From contig JBHIAG010000003.1 in the NCBI GenBank assembly GCA_046758465.1, positions 1 through 51,665 of the forward strand: 51,665 nucleotides of DNA, written 5' to 3'. The position numbers and the translations under genes are program-made. Numbering within the stretch: position 1 is the stretch's first letter; every line of letters begins with the position of its first letter. The notes beneath the pieces are model-generated. The model saw only the letters and a program-made list of their open reading frames with translations. It did no database searches and had not been told where the DNA came from. Positions 15,698-24,035 of the stretch are shown piece after piece. This stretch comes from JBHIAG01 sp046758465 (GTDB taxonomy: Bacteria; Acidobacteriota; Terriglobia; Acidiferrales; 2-02-FULL-67-57).

Positions 15698-17085
15698 AAC
15701 GGCAGTCCGGCGGCCAGGAACAGCAAGCCTACGCCGGTCTCCACAGGCTTGCTGAACAGGATGTTTAGGCAAAACACTATTGCCACCGCAACGAAGATGC
15801 CCGGCACCCAGGGATAGCCCAGGGTGCGGTAGGGGCGCGGCAGGTCGGGCTCTTTGTGCCGGAGCACGAACACCGAAGCCGTCGCCATCCCGTAGAAGAT
15901 CCACAGCCCAAAGATGGTGAACGTGAACAGGATTTCGAAAGGGTCACGGCGCTCACCAAAAACAGCATAGATAATATCGGACAAAACACCAGAGATGAGG
16001 ACGAGCACGCAGGAGAGGACACATTGTAGCAGCAAGCCCTTGGCGGGGGTGCGGTGCACGGGGTGGACGTCGGCCAGGTGGCGGAAGAACAGGCGGTCGC
16101 GGGCCATGGCATAGGGGACGCGAGCCCCGCTGAGGATGGCACCGTTCAGCGTTGCGAAGGTGGAAATCAGAGCGCCCACGGTGATGGCCGCCCCGCCCCA
16201 CTCGCCTAGGAAAGTGCGGGCCACGTCCTGCGCCACCCGCTCGGAGCCTTGCACCGCTGCGAGGGGCAGCACGTAGAAATAGACCGCGTTGGCCAGCATA
16301 TACACGAGGCCCACGCCCAGCACGCCGAAGATGAGCGCCCGCGGGATGTTGCGCTCCGGGTCCCGCACCTCCTCCCCAACCATGGTCAAGTTGTTCCAGC
16401 CATCGTAGGCCCACAGCGCTGCCACCAGCGCTACGCCGAAGGCGCTCAGGGTGCCGGCGCCGCGCGGTGCAGCAAAAAAAGGCGAGAAGTGCGACCACTC
16501 GCCTCCGCCCACGGCAAACCCCAGCGCCACCAGGGCGAGGAGGGCGGCTACCTTCAAGACCGTAAAAACGGTTTGGACGGTGCCGCCCACGATGATCCCC
16601 AGGTAGTTGATCACCGTGAGCCCGATGATGGCCGCGAGCGAAATGACCTGCGCGCCGGTAAGTGACCAGGTCGCAAGGCCCAGCGGTAGCCGCAGCATCT
16701 CCTGGTTCAGGGCGCCGGAGAAGTAGCCCAGGAAAACGGCGAAAGCGGTGGCGATGGTGGCGATGGAGCCGGTCTTGCCGATGACAAACTGTTCCCAGCC
16801 GTAGAGGAAACCCCAGAGCGGGCCGTAGGCGCGGCGCAGGAAGACGTACTCGCCGCCAGCGTACGGCAGGGCGGCACCCAGCTCGGCGTAGCTCAGCGCG
16901 CCGGCCAACGACAGCAGTCCTCCCACAACCCAAACAGCGAAAACCAGTCCCACCGAGTCCACCTGGCGGGCGATGGCTGAGGGCACCAGAAAGATGCCGG
17001 TGCCAATGATGGTCCCGGCCACAATCGAGGTGGACCCGATCAGGCCCAACCCGCGCACAAGCTGTGGCCGGGGTGTAGTGCTCAT
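15655..17085 (-). CDS. APC-superfamily amino acid permease
   Basis: A 476-residue membrane protein with about twelve segments. The helix 1 motif GSTSIVAGTIIGTGIFLVPS and helix 6 region ALWAYDGWNNLTMVGEEVRDPERNIPRA place it in the APC family, close to LAT/serine-threonine exchanger-like proteins. The frame stays open far upstream through the symporter gene, but ATG 17085 gives the normal N-terminus and overlaps the symporter stop (ATGA). Inside the wall-recycling locus it could import alanine, glutamate or peptide-derived amino acids. That role is inferred from context. The last 14 codons overlap the namZ 3' end on the other strand. Confidence 0.88.
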   Translation of the reverse strand: MSTTPRPQLVRGLGLIGSTSIVAGTIIGTGIFLVPSAIARQVDSVGLVFAVWVVGGLLSLAGALSYAELGAALPYAGGEYVFLRRAYGPLWGFLYGWEQFVIGKTGSIATIATAFAVFLGYFSGALNQEMLRLPLGLATWSLTGAQVISLAAIIGLTVINYLGIIVGGTVQTVFTVLKVAALLALVALGFAVGGGEWSHFSPFFAAPRGAGTLSAFGVALVAALWAYDGWNNLTMVGEEVRDPERNIPRALIFGVLGVGLVYMLANAVYFYVLPLAAVQGSERVAQDVARTFLGEWGGAAITVGALISTFATLNGAILSGARVPYAMARDRLFFRHLADVHPVHRTPAKGLLLQCVLSCVLVLISGVLSDIIYAVFGERRDPFEILFTFTIFGLWIFYGMATASVFVLRHKEPDLPRPYRTLGYPWVPGIFVAVAIVFCLNILFSKPVETGVGLLFLAAGLPFYLVWRRRGGPEQS

Positions 17086-18554
17086 GGTGTCCTTCCCTTT
17101 GCCGCTAGCACGCGGCTGGCCACGTAGCCCACCGCGAACGTTGTCATCGTCCCGATCAGCACGTACCAGGTCCACGCCACCGCAGTGAAAAATTTGACGG
17201 CGAGCATGCTCGCCAGCCCCACGAGCATACCAGTAGCTGCACCCGTCGGTGTGGCGCGCGGTGCCAGCCGCCCCAAGAGGAAGAGTCCCAGCATTGCTCC
17301 GTACGCAATCGATGCGATTTGCAAGGCGTTTTCCAGCACAGACTTCTCCCACCGACTCGCCCAAAGAGCCAGCCCAATCAGCACGGCCCCCCACATGAGG
17401 GTGACGAGGCGCGACCGCCTCAACACAGTGGCTTTGTCGCCCCACCGCTCCACCAAGCCGAAATCGAGAACCGTGGAGGCAGCTAGCGAATTTAAGGTTG
17501 AACTCGAAGTGGACATCGCTGCAGCCAACACCGCTGCCACCAGCAGCCCAGAAAATCCCGTAGGGAGGTACGTAACCATATAGGTGGGGAAAATCTTGTC
17601 GCTGTCGCCGAACGACTGTGGCGGTAGCACGTGTGTATAGAAGACGTACAGGAGGACGCCAACAATTAGGAAAAGTAGGAACTGGGCAAAAACGATGAAG
17701 CCGCTGGCGATCAGCGCCCGCTGGCTGTCGCGCAGATTCCGGGCCGCCAGCAGCCGCTGCACCATCAACTGGTCGGTGCCGTGACTGGCCAGAGTGAGAA
17801 AGCTGCCCCCCAGCATACCCGCCCAAAAGGTGTAACTCTTAGTCCAGGCAAACGAGAAGTCGAACAGTGTGAATTTGTCGCCGGCCTCGGCAACGACTGT
17901 GGCCCAGCCGCCGGGTATCTGGTGGAGAAGGCTCCAGAGCGCGATGGCGCCGCCGCCTACATAGAGAGTGAACTGCAAGACGTCGGTCCAGATGACGGCT
18001 TTTATGCCACCCAGGTAGGTATAGATGAGTGTGAAAGCCATCACGACCACCACCGCGGTCAGTTCGCCCACCGGCAAGGTTTCGCCGGTGTAAAGGCTCA
18101 GCACCCGCGGCAGCAGCAGTTGCACCACGATGGCGATGGCCCAGATGCGCACCCCGTCGGCCAGCGCTCGCGTCACCAGGAAAAGGCTGGCGGCCAGGCG
18201 ACGCGTGAGCGGGCCGAAGCGGTGCTCGATGTATTGGTAAACAGTGTAGAGCTGCCCGCGGAAGTACTGGGGGAGCAGCAAAAAACTGATGACGAAGCGG
18301 GCCACGATGTAGCCCAAAACCAGTTGCAGAAAGGTAAGGTTGCTGCCATAGGCCAGCGCCGGAGTGCCAATGATCGTCAGGGTGGAAGTTTCGGTGGCGA
18401 CAATCGAGAGACAGATGGCCCACCAGGCCGTGGTGCCGCCCCCGAGGAAATAATCGTGGATGGTGTGCTGACGTCGCCGGAAGTAAGCGCCTAGGGCGGT
18501 GACGCCGACCAGGTAGGCGATGACGATGGCCAGATCGACGTGTCCAAAACCCAC
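17082..18554 (-). CDS. Sodium:solute symporter (SSS family)
   Basis: A 490-residue protein with about thirteen membrane helices. The family hallmarks are the helix 1 start VDLAIVIAYLVGV, the charged FLGGGTTAWW segment and the sodium-site helix AAMSTSSSTLNSLAAS, followed by the RLVTLMWG region. Upstream in-frame codons are proline/arginine-rich and run into the divergent kinase gene, so GTG 18554 is taken as start. SSS members carry sugars, sialic acids, amino acids and other solutes. Next to the amino-sugar kinase, murQ, NagZ-like and NamZ-like genes, import of MurNAc and/or GlcNAc is the best guess. It is coupled to the APC permease gene by ATGA. Confidence 0.88.
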   Translation of the reverse strand: MGFGHVDLAIVIAYLVGVTALGAYFRRRQHTIHDYFLGGGTTAWWAICLSIVATETSTLTIIGTPALAYGSNLTFLQLVLGYIVARFVISFLLLPQYFRGQLYTVYQYIEHRFGPLTRRLAASLFLVTRALADGVRIWAIAIVVQLLLPRVLSLYTGETLPVGELTAVVVVMAFTLIYTYLGGIKAVIWTDVLQFTLYVGGGAIALWSLLHQIPGGWATVVAEAGDKFTLFDFSFAWTKSYTFWAGMLGGSFLTLASHGTDQLMVQRLLAARNLRDSQRALIASGFIVFAQFLLFLIVGVLLYVFYTHVLPPQSFGDSDKIFPTYMVTYLPTGFSGLLVAAVLAAAMSTSSSTLNSLAASTVLDFGLVERWGDKATVLRRSRLVTLMWGAVLIGLALWASRWEKSVLENALQIASIAYGAMLGLFLLGRLAPRATPTGAATGMLVGLASMLAVKFFTAVAWTWYVLIGTMTTFAVGYVASRVLAAKGRTP

Positions 18555-18604
18555 AACGTCTCCGCAGTGTGCTCCAGTGCGGGCGAGTGTAGCCAAAGCG
18601 CCCC

Positions 18605-18640
18605 AGCCGGGCAAGCCTGCCGCAGGCAGGCAAGTTGGCT
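18605..18640. repeat. Short palindrome in the symporter/kinase divergent region
   Basis: GCCTGC (18615-18620) pairs with GCAGGC (18626-18631) around a 5-base loop. Outer bases AGCC and GGCT (18605-18608 and 18637-18640) extend the symmetry. It lies between two divergent genes, so it may be an operator or a small dispersed palindrome. No weak or strong promoter is obvious apart from TATGCT at 18645-18650 in front of the kinase gene. Confidence 0.4.
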
Positions 18641-18667
18641 GTGCTATGCTAAGGCTAACGCAGGCGA

Positions 18668-19621
18668 TTGAGCGTGAGCTTTTTTCTCGGAATCGATGCG
18701 GGCGGCAGCAAAACGGAATGCGTGCTGGCCGACGCCAGCGGTGCGGTACTCGCTCACGGTACCGGCGGGCCTGCCAACCTCCGCCGAACGCCTCTTGCCA
18801 CATTGCAGAACTCTCTGGAGACGGCGGTTGCGGACGCACTGCGCAATGCCGGCCTGCGTAGGGCCAACTTCGAAGCCGTCTGCGCGGGTTTTGCCGGAGC
18901 CGGCCAGGTGGAGGCCCGCCAAACGGCCCGCCAAATTCTCCTCCAGCTTACTTCCCCGCGGTATCTGTTCATCGTGGGCGATATGGAAGTCGCACTCGAA
19001 GCGGCGGTGGGCGCGGGCCGCGGTGTTGTCGTCCTTGCCGGAACCGGCTCAATCGCCTACGGCCGCAACGACCTCGGCCAACAGGCTCGCGCCGGCGGTC
19101 AGGGCCCGAAGGGGAGTGATGAGGGCAGCGCCTTCGACATCGGCCGCCGCGCCCTGGAAGCCGTCCTCGGCGTGCACGAGAACCATGAGGGTATGGTTCC
19201 CTTGGAAACTGCTCTGCGCGAACACCTCAAGTTGCCCGCTCGGCGCGCACTAGCCGGGCTTCTGGCCGACCCGGAGGCCAGTGTGCGCCTGGCGGCTTTG
19301 CTGCCGGTAGTTGTTGAGGTCGCACGGCGCGGGGATCTGGTTGCCCAAAACATTCTGTTCACTGCCGGCGACGCCCTGGCGCAACTCACCCGGCGGGTGC
19401 TGCACGCCTTGCACCTGGAGGCCACGCCCACCCGTATCGCGACCTGCGGTGGGGTCTTTACGGCGAGCCAGGAAGTTTCCCAGCGTGTCCAGCACCGCTT
19501 GCGCACGTGGGCGCCGCAGGCGCAGGTCGAACCGCTCACCACCGCCCCGGCCGAAGGCGCTGTTCGCCTCGCGCAGCGCCTGTGGTTGCAGCCGGGCGTG
19601 GGCCGTCAGGTAGGCTCCTGA
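18668..19621 (+). CDS. BadF/BadG-type amino-sugar kinase (GlcNAc/MurNAc kinase-like)
   Basis: A 317-residue ASKHA-fold kinase. PHOSPHATE-1 is FLGIDAGGSKTECVLAD at the N-terminus, the catalytic region GDMEVALEAA sits near residue 102, PHOSPHATE-2 is VVLAGTGSIAYG (about 120), and CGGVF marks the adenosine loop (about 260). This family includes N-acetylglucosamine kinases and the MurK kinases that phosphorylate MurNAc and GlcNAc. With murQ and two muropeptide glycosidases nearby, it is the likely source of MurNAc-6-phosphate for MurQ. Start is TTG 18668 or GTG 18674. The stop overlaps the next ATG (TGATG). Confidence 0.88.
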   Translation: MSVSFFLGIDAGGSKTECVLADASGAVLAHGTGGPANLRRTPLATLQNSLETAVADALRNAGLRRANFEAVCAGFAGAGQVEARQTARQILLQLTSPRYLFIVGDMEVALEAAVGAGRGVVVLAGTGSIAYGRNDLGQQARAGGQGPKGSDEGSAFDIGRRALEAVLGVHENHEGMVPLETALREHLKLPARRALAGLLADPEASVRLAALLPVVVEVARRGDLVAQNILFTAGDALAQLTRRVLHALHLEATPTRIATCGGVFTASQEVSQRVQHRLRTWAPQAQVEPLTTAPAEGAVRLAQRLWLQPGVGRQVGS

Positions 19622-20394
19622 TGACGACGCTTGAGCAACGCATCGCCCGCGCCGCACGGGGAGGTCCGAGCGAGATTACCCTCCTTGTGCACGACACCGA
19701 AGCCGAGGTCCTTCAGGCGCTGCTCCGCAATCCCTTTCTGAGCGAAGAACACCTGCTCACCCTGCTCCATCGGAAGGACTTGCCGCGCGAAGTCTTGCAG
19801 AGCGTGGCCGACCAGCCCGAGTGGGTGAAGAGCTATCCGGTCAAGCTGGCCCTGGTGCGCCACCCGAAGACGCCGCGGCTCGTTTCGCTCAAGCTGCTCA
19901 AGCACCTCTACTTGTTTGACTTGGTGACCGTGGTCCAGCAGCCCGCGGTCTCGGCGGAAATCAAGCGCCTGGCGGAAGACAACATTATCAACCGGCTTGA
20001 GCAGCTCCCGCTCGGCCAGCGTATCACCCTGGCCCGGCGTGTCTCCGGGCGCGTTGTGGCCGCCTTGCTTGCCCTGGGCGATGAGCCCGTCATCCCGGTC
20101 GCGCTGGACAGCCCCTTTCTGACAGAAGCGGCCCTCATTCGACTCCTCGAGCGCGACGAAATCCCCACGGCCGTGATCGAACAAATCGCTCGCCACCCAA
20201 AGTGGTCGCTGCGCTATGACATTCGTCTCGCCCTCCTGCGGCATCCCTTGACGCCCCTGGCGCGCTTCCTGGTCTTTCTGCCCGCATTGACCCCGCAGGA
20301 CCTCCGGTTGATTGCTTCCGACCATAAGATTCCGGCGGACCGGCGCACCTACCTGGAAGAACTGGCAAGACGACGTCTGCGCCGCGCGCGCTAG
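19621..20394 (+). CDS. Unrecognised helical protein with a 127-residue-period internal duplication
   Basis: A 257-residue protein of unknown function. Residues about 34-130 and 161-257 are copies of one another with a constant offset of 127. Matching landmarks are Pro38/Pro165 (NPFLSE and SPFLTE), Pro66-Trp68/Pro193-Trp195 (QPEW and HPKW), and RHPKTP (80-85)/RHPLTP (207-212). The regular leucines suggest antiparallel helix pairs of the HEAT/DUF2336 sort, probably a protein-binding scaffold. There is no signal peptide or membrane helix. Its ATG overlaps the kinase stop, implying tight co-expression and perhaps a role in regulating or docking the kinase. That role is a guess from context. Confidence 0.8.
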   Translation: MTTLEQRIARAARGGPSEITLLVHDTEAEVLQALLRNPFLSEEHLLTLLHRKDLPREVLQSVADQPEWVKSYPVKLALVRHPKTPRLVSLKLLKHLYLFDLVTVVQQPAVSAEIKRLAEDNIINRLEQLPLGQRITLARRVSGRVVAALLALGDEPVIPVALDSPFLTEAALIRLLERDEIPTAVIEQIARHPKWSLRYDIRLALLRHPLTPLARFLVFLPALTPQDLRLIASDHKIPADRRTYLEELARRRLRRAR

Positions 20395-20415
20395 CAACCG
20401 TTGCGCGGCACGCCC

Positions 20416-21135
20416 CTAGGGCTTCTGCGTGGGTCGCAATAAAACTTCGCTGATGAAACTCTGCTCGGGTTGCTGCACTAATAACGTGACCACGCGCGCC
20501 ACGTCAGTGGGTCGGAGCATCTTCTTCGGGTCTTTGCCTGTGTGCGGGGAAAACTCGGTGCGCACCGAACCTGGGCAGATGACGCTGACGCGGATGCCGT
20601 AGCCACGCAAGTCTTCCGCCATGGAATAGCTGAATCCCACTAAGCCGAACTTCGAGGCGCAATACACGCTGCCCCCGGCAAAGCCGTTCTTCGCGGCGAG
20701 CGACGCGATGTTGATGATGTGGCCGCTGCGCTGGCGGATCATCTGTGGGATTACTGCCTGCGAGCAGTAGAAAGCTCCGCGCAGGTTGGTGTTCAGGACC
20801 CTCTCCCAGTCGGCCTCGGAAAAGTCCTGCACGGGGCCGAAGAGGCCCACGCCGGCGTTGTTCACCAACACGTCGGCGCGGCCAAAGCGTGCCAGCACTT
20901 CCGTAAACGCCTTGCGGACGTCTTGCACCTTTTGGACATCGCAGACCAGCGGCAGGGTTTCGACCCCGCGCGCAGCCACCTGCGCCGCCGCCGGCTCTAG
21001 GGGCACCGGGCGGCGCGCGAGCAGCGCCACGCGACTGCCCAGGCTGGCCAACGCCTCCGCGATCGCCAGGCCGATGCCTTGGCTGGCTCCGGTAACAATA
21101 GCAACCTGGTCGGCACAGGGCTTAGCCTTGGGCAT
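20416..21135 (-). CDS. Short-chain dehydrogenase/reductase
   Basis: A 239-residue classical SDR. The Rossmann motif GASQGIG (about 18), NNAGVG (about 91), the serine in INIASLAAKNG and the catalytic VYCASKFGLVG (Tyr-x3-Lys) are intact. Annotation beyond NAD(P)-dependent 3-oxoacyl/alcohol-type oxidoreductase is not safe. ATG 21135 is preferred to a GTG four codons earlier because GGAG lies seven bases before it. It converges with the duplicated-repeat protein gene (21 bases between stops) and is divergent from the TPR gene. Confidence 0.88.
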   Translation of the reverse strand: MPKAKPCADQVAIVTGASQGIGLAIAEALASLGSRVALLARRPVPLEPAAAQVAARGVETLPLVCDVQKVQDVRKAFTEVLARFGRADVLVNNAGVGLFGPVQDFSEADWERVLNTNLRGAFYCSQAVIPQMIRQRSGHIINIASLAAKNGFAGGSVYCASKFGLVGFSYSMAEDLRGYGIRVSVICPGSVRTEFSPHTGKDPKKMLRPTDVARVVTLLVQQPEQSFISEVLLRPTQKP

Positions 21136-21268
21136 AGGAAACTCCACAATTAAACTGGGCGATAAAACGCTTTTCGCCTACCTGCCATCATAGCCAGAAG
21201 GGGAGGGGGACGAAAGGAGGATGCTTCCGGACAGCGAGCTGGCGGCCGGGCTGGATGCAGAAAGATGC

Positions 21269-21297
21269 TTGCGCTCCGTCGGGCGGCACCCTATAAT
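21269..21297 (+). promoter_or_regulatory. Candidate sigma70 promoter for the TPR protein gene
   Basis: TTGCGC (21269-21274), 17 bases, then a perfect TATAAT (21292-21297). The 5' leader would be about 88 bases before ATG 21392, which has AGGAG seven bases upstream. Confidence 0.6.
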
Positions 21298-21391
21298 CTG
21301 CGGTTTGTTGACGGGGCTGCACGCCACCCGACAGCTTACTGCGACGGCTGAGCCCGCCGCAGACATCCCGGAAGGGGGCAGGAGAATCATT

Positions 21392-22669
21392 ATGGGAGTA
21401 CGAAATCGTTGGGTCATGCTCGCGCTGGGAATCTTGGTACTTGCGCTCAGCGTGCCGGCACAGCAGGCGAAGCCGCCCTACAGCATCCAGGAGTATAACG
21501 ACTTCACCGCCGCGGTCAATGAGCAGGACCCGCAAGCCCGCGTTCGAGCCCTGGATGCTTTTCTCCAGGAATATCCCGAGTCCTCGCTGCGTCCCTTCGT
21601 CTTTCAGTCCTACTTGGAGATATACCAGAAAGGGTTGAACTGGTCGAAGGTTGTAGAGTATGCGGACAAGTTTCTGGCCTTGGATCCTGCCCTGGTCGAG
21701 GCAGTGTACAAACAACCGGGTCAAACCGGCGAGCAAGTAAAACAGCAAGTGGCCCTGCGCACCTATCAGATGCTCGCACTTCGGGCGCGCGCCTTCCTCC
21801 AAGACACGGGCTCGCAGTCCGATGGCGCTGCAGAAAAAGCTGCTCGGTTGGCGCGGGAGGGGTTACAACGGCTCGAGCGGATCGCGAGACCCTCAAATTT
21901 GACACCGGAAAAGTTTGCTGAGGTTAAAAAGCAAGAGGCCGTCATCTTCCACACAGTGCTCGGCAACGTGGCTTTCCGCAAGAAGGACTACGATACGGCG
22001 GCCCGTGAATACAAACTTGTAGTGGAGCAGAATCCAAACCACGCCTTCTACACCTATCGCCTCGGGGTTTCCTATCTGCAAGCGAACCAGCCGAACTCCC
22101 TCGCAGGGTTCTGGGCGGTAGCACGTTCGGTGGCTCTTTTCCCCGAAAACCAAAAGACGAACGTGCGCGATTACCTCGTGAAAAATGCCGCTGCCTACGT
22201 CGGTGTTTTGCCCGCCTGCCTGAACAAGGAGATAGCCTGGCTGCTGAATCAGGCGCAGCAATCCACCACGCTCCCGGCGGGCTGGTCGTTGCCCGCCGCC
22301 GAGCAGGTCACAGCCATCCGCAACGACCTGACTGTCAAGCGCATTTTTGACGAACTCAAAGCTGGGGGCGAGCAACAACGGCTCATCTGGTTGGCCAGTT
22401 GCGGGATGGAATTGCCCGATGTCCCGGGCAAAGTTTTGGAAGTCACGGATTCAGACGACAACCTCCTGACCCTGCGCCTGGCTGTGGGGGAGGAAGCTGC
22501 CGACGCCGATATCGCCAACGTGGAAGTGAAGGTGACGGAGCCGCCGGAGGCCAGGAATCTCAAGCCGGGCAACATCGTGCGCATCACGGCCGTGCTGACC
22601 AACTACCAATTGGAACCCTTCCTGCTGCGGCTGACGGAAGGTCGAGTAAATCCAGAAGACATCCCTTAG
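21392..22669 (+). CDS. Secreted tetratricopeptide-repeat protein
   Basis: A 425-residue protein with a signal peptide (hydrophobic about 8-24, ending near SVPAQQA). Helical repeats follow: ALDAFLQEYPESSLRPFVFQSYL, VVEYADKFLALDP and later NVAFRKKDYDTAAREYKLVVEQNPNHAFYTYRLGVSYL are TPR-like (each cited only as landmarks). The C-terminal 80 residues, from VPGKVLEVTD to the end, look like a small beta-rich domain. The upstream in-frame extension to 21221 lacks a ribosome binding site and overlaps the promoter. Such proteins are common periplasmic scaffolds. No partner is indicated nearby. Confidence 0.82.
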   Translation: MGVRNRWVMLALGILVLALSVPAQQAKPPYSIQEYNDFTAAVNEQDPQARVRALDAFLQEYPESSLRPFVFQSYLEIYQKGLNWSKVVEYADKFLALDPALVEAVYKQPGQTGEQVKQQVALRTYQMLALRARAFLQDTGSQSDGAAEKAARLAREGLQRLERIARPSNLTPEKFAEVKKQEAVIFHTVLGNVAFRKKDYDTAAREYKLVVEQNPNHAFYTYRLGVSYLQANQPNSLAGFWAVARSVALFPENQKTNVRDYLVKNAAAYVGVLPACLNKEIAWLLNQAQQSTTLPAGWSLPAAEQVTAIRNDLTVKRIFDELKAGGEQQRLIWLASCGMELPDVPGKVLEVTDSDDNLLTLRLAVGEEAADADIANVEVKVTEPPEARNLKPGNIVRITAVLTNYQLEPFLLRLTEGRVNPEDIP

Positions 22670-22706
22670 AAGGCGTCCGCCCCGCGCCGGCGCTCACGCC
22701 GCCCTC

Positions 22707-22767
22707 GCTAGGCGGCGACACACCTGCGCTGGTATTTCGGAACGTCGGGAGAGGGTGTCTACCTAGC
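22707..22767. repeat. Inverted repeat at the TPR/Fis convergent junction
   Basis: GCTAGG (22707-22712) and CCTAGC (22762-22767) are inverted, with GACAC/GTGTC just inside. The right arm contains the stop codon of the Fis-like gene. It may serve as a convergent terminator. The TA-bordered geometry recalls the MITE-like element at 9119-9225 but is much weaker. Confidence 0.3.
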
Positions 22768-22990
22768 GGCGACCGGCTGCGCGCGGTCGCTGGTCTAACC
22801 GGTAGGCATCAATTTTGCGGCTGAGCGTATTGCGGTGAATGCCGAGGACTTTGGCGGCTTTGGATTGATTACCGCCGGCGGCGTCGAGTACTTTTTTGAT
22901 GAAGCGTTTTTCAAACTCCGCGCGGGCTTCCTCAAAAGCGATGCCGCGATCCACCATTTGACCGATGAGTGCTTCCAGTTGGTCTCTCAC
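22763..22990 (-). CDS. Small Fis-type helix-turn-helix protein
   Basis: About 75 residues, essentially only the DNA-binding tail of an NtrC-type regulator. ARAEFEKRFIKKVLDAAGGN is followed by QSKAAKVLGIHRNTLSRKID, a clear Fis helix-turn-helix. Stand-alone proteins of this type either bind DNA as dimers, as Fis does, or support NtrC-like activators. GTG 22990 is chosen. A TTG at 23008 is also in frame and adds six residues. Spacing to the GGGGAG sequence before the GTG is short. It lies just downstream of purC and may be co-transcribed with it. Confidence 0.75.
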   Translation of the reverse strand: MRDQLEALIGQMVDRGIAFEEARAEFEKRFIKKVLDAAGGNQSKAAKVLGIHRNTLSRKIDAYRLDQRPRAAGRR

Positions 22991-23045
22991 GGTCTCCCCC
23001 CACCGCAAAAAATCAGCTACAAACTCTTAGCCAGGCTGCCCCCGC

Positions 23046-23948
23046 TCAATGCAGTTCTTCTCCGGTCAAGCGCCGATAAGCCTCCCGGTACCGTTCGCGA
23101 GTTGCCTGCACCACCGCGGGCGGAAGGGCAGGTGCGGGGGGCTGCTTGTTCCAGCCGCTTTGTTCGAGGTAATCGCGCACGAATTGTTTGTCGAACGAGG
23201 CCTGGGATTGGCCCGGGCGATAGTGATCCCGGTCCCAAAAACGAGAAGAATCTGGTGTCAGCACTTCGTCAATCAGCAGCACGCGCTCGCCCAGGCGCCC
23301 AAATTCGAACTTAGTATCGGCAAGGATGATCCCACGCGTGCGTGCATAGTCAGCCGCGCGGCGATAAATGTCCAGGCTCAGTGACCGTAGCTGCTCAGCT
23401 AGCCTTCCCCCCACCCGTGCCACCATGTCATCGAATGAAATGTTGATGTCGTGTCCCGACGTGGCCTTGGTAGCCGGTGTGAACAATGGCTCGGGCAGGG
23501 CCTCGGACTCCCGCAGCCCGGCCGGAAGCGGAATCCCGCAGACCCTGCCCCCCTGCTGATAGTCTTTCCATCCTGATCCCGCTAAATAGCCGCGCACGAC
23601 GCATTCGATGGGTACGGGGTGCGCGTGTTTGACCAACATCGAGCGTCCCCGCAGGCCGTCGCGGTGTGGCGCGAGTGGGGCGGGGTAGTCGTCCGGATTC
23701 GCGCTCATGAAGTGACTCTCCACGTGGTCGCGCAAAAAGTTGAACCAAAAAACCGAAACTTGCGTGAGTACTTTCCCTTTGTCGGGAATCCCCGTCGGAA
23801 GAACGCAATCAAAAGCCGAGATTCGGTCGGTAGCGACGATGAGAAGTTGCGAGTCTACTTCATACAGGTCACGAACTTTGCCGCGGACAAAGAGTTTTAC
23901 CGCAGAAAAATTCGTTTCGAGAACCACGCTTGCTGTGGTGACTTCCAC
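23046..23948 (-). CDS. purC: Phosphoribosylaminoimidazole-succinocarboxamide synthase
   Basis: SAICAR synthetase joins CAIR and aspartate in purine biosynthesis. The 300-residue length matches the longer, yeast ADE1-like class rather than the 240-residue E. coli type. Motifs are RGKVRDLYEV, TDRISAFDCVLPTGIPDKGKVL, ECVVRGYLAGSGWKDYQ, SGHDINISFDD, ILADTKFEFG and LIDEVLTPDSSRFW. The start is GTG 23948, 22 bases after a strong promoter -10 box. No other purine genes are in the window. Confidence 0.96.
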   Translation of the reverse strand: MEVTTASVVLETNFSAVKLFVRGKVRDLYEVDSQLLIVATDRISAFDCVLPTGIPDKGKVLTQVSVFWFNFLRDHVESHFMSANPDDYPAPLAPHRDGLRGRSMLVKHAHPVPIECVVRGYLAGSGWKDYQQGGRVCGIPLPAGLRESEALPEPLFTPATKATSGHDINISFDDMVARVGGRLAEQLRSLSLDIYRRAADYARTRGIILADTKFEFGRLGERVLLIDEVLTPDSSRFWDRDHYRPGQSQASFDKQFVRDYLEQSGWNKQPPAPALPPAVVQATRERYREAYRRLTGEELH

Positions 23949-23970
23949 CGCCGCTCAACCGGTGGGGGGC

Positions 23971-23998
23971 ATTCTATCCGCTAGGGCGGGAATGTCAA
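23971..23998 (-). promoter_or_regulatory. Sigma70 promoter for purC
   Basis: On the minus strand, a perfect TTGACA (23998-23993), 16 bases, then TAGAAT (23976-23971). It lies between the smc stop and the purC GTG. Confidence 0.72.
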
Positions 23999-24035
23999 CC
24001 GGAAAGGAAAGGCGAAAAACAACAAGTTCACCCTC

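Noticed and set aside
17086..17826. Long N-terminal extension of the APC permease frame
   Set aside because: It would lie in another frame of the symporter gene; the family N-terminus begins at ATG 17085, and ATGA coupling supports it.
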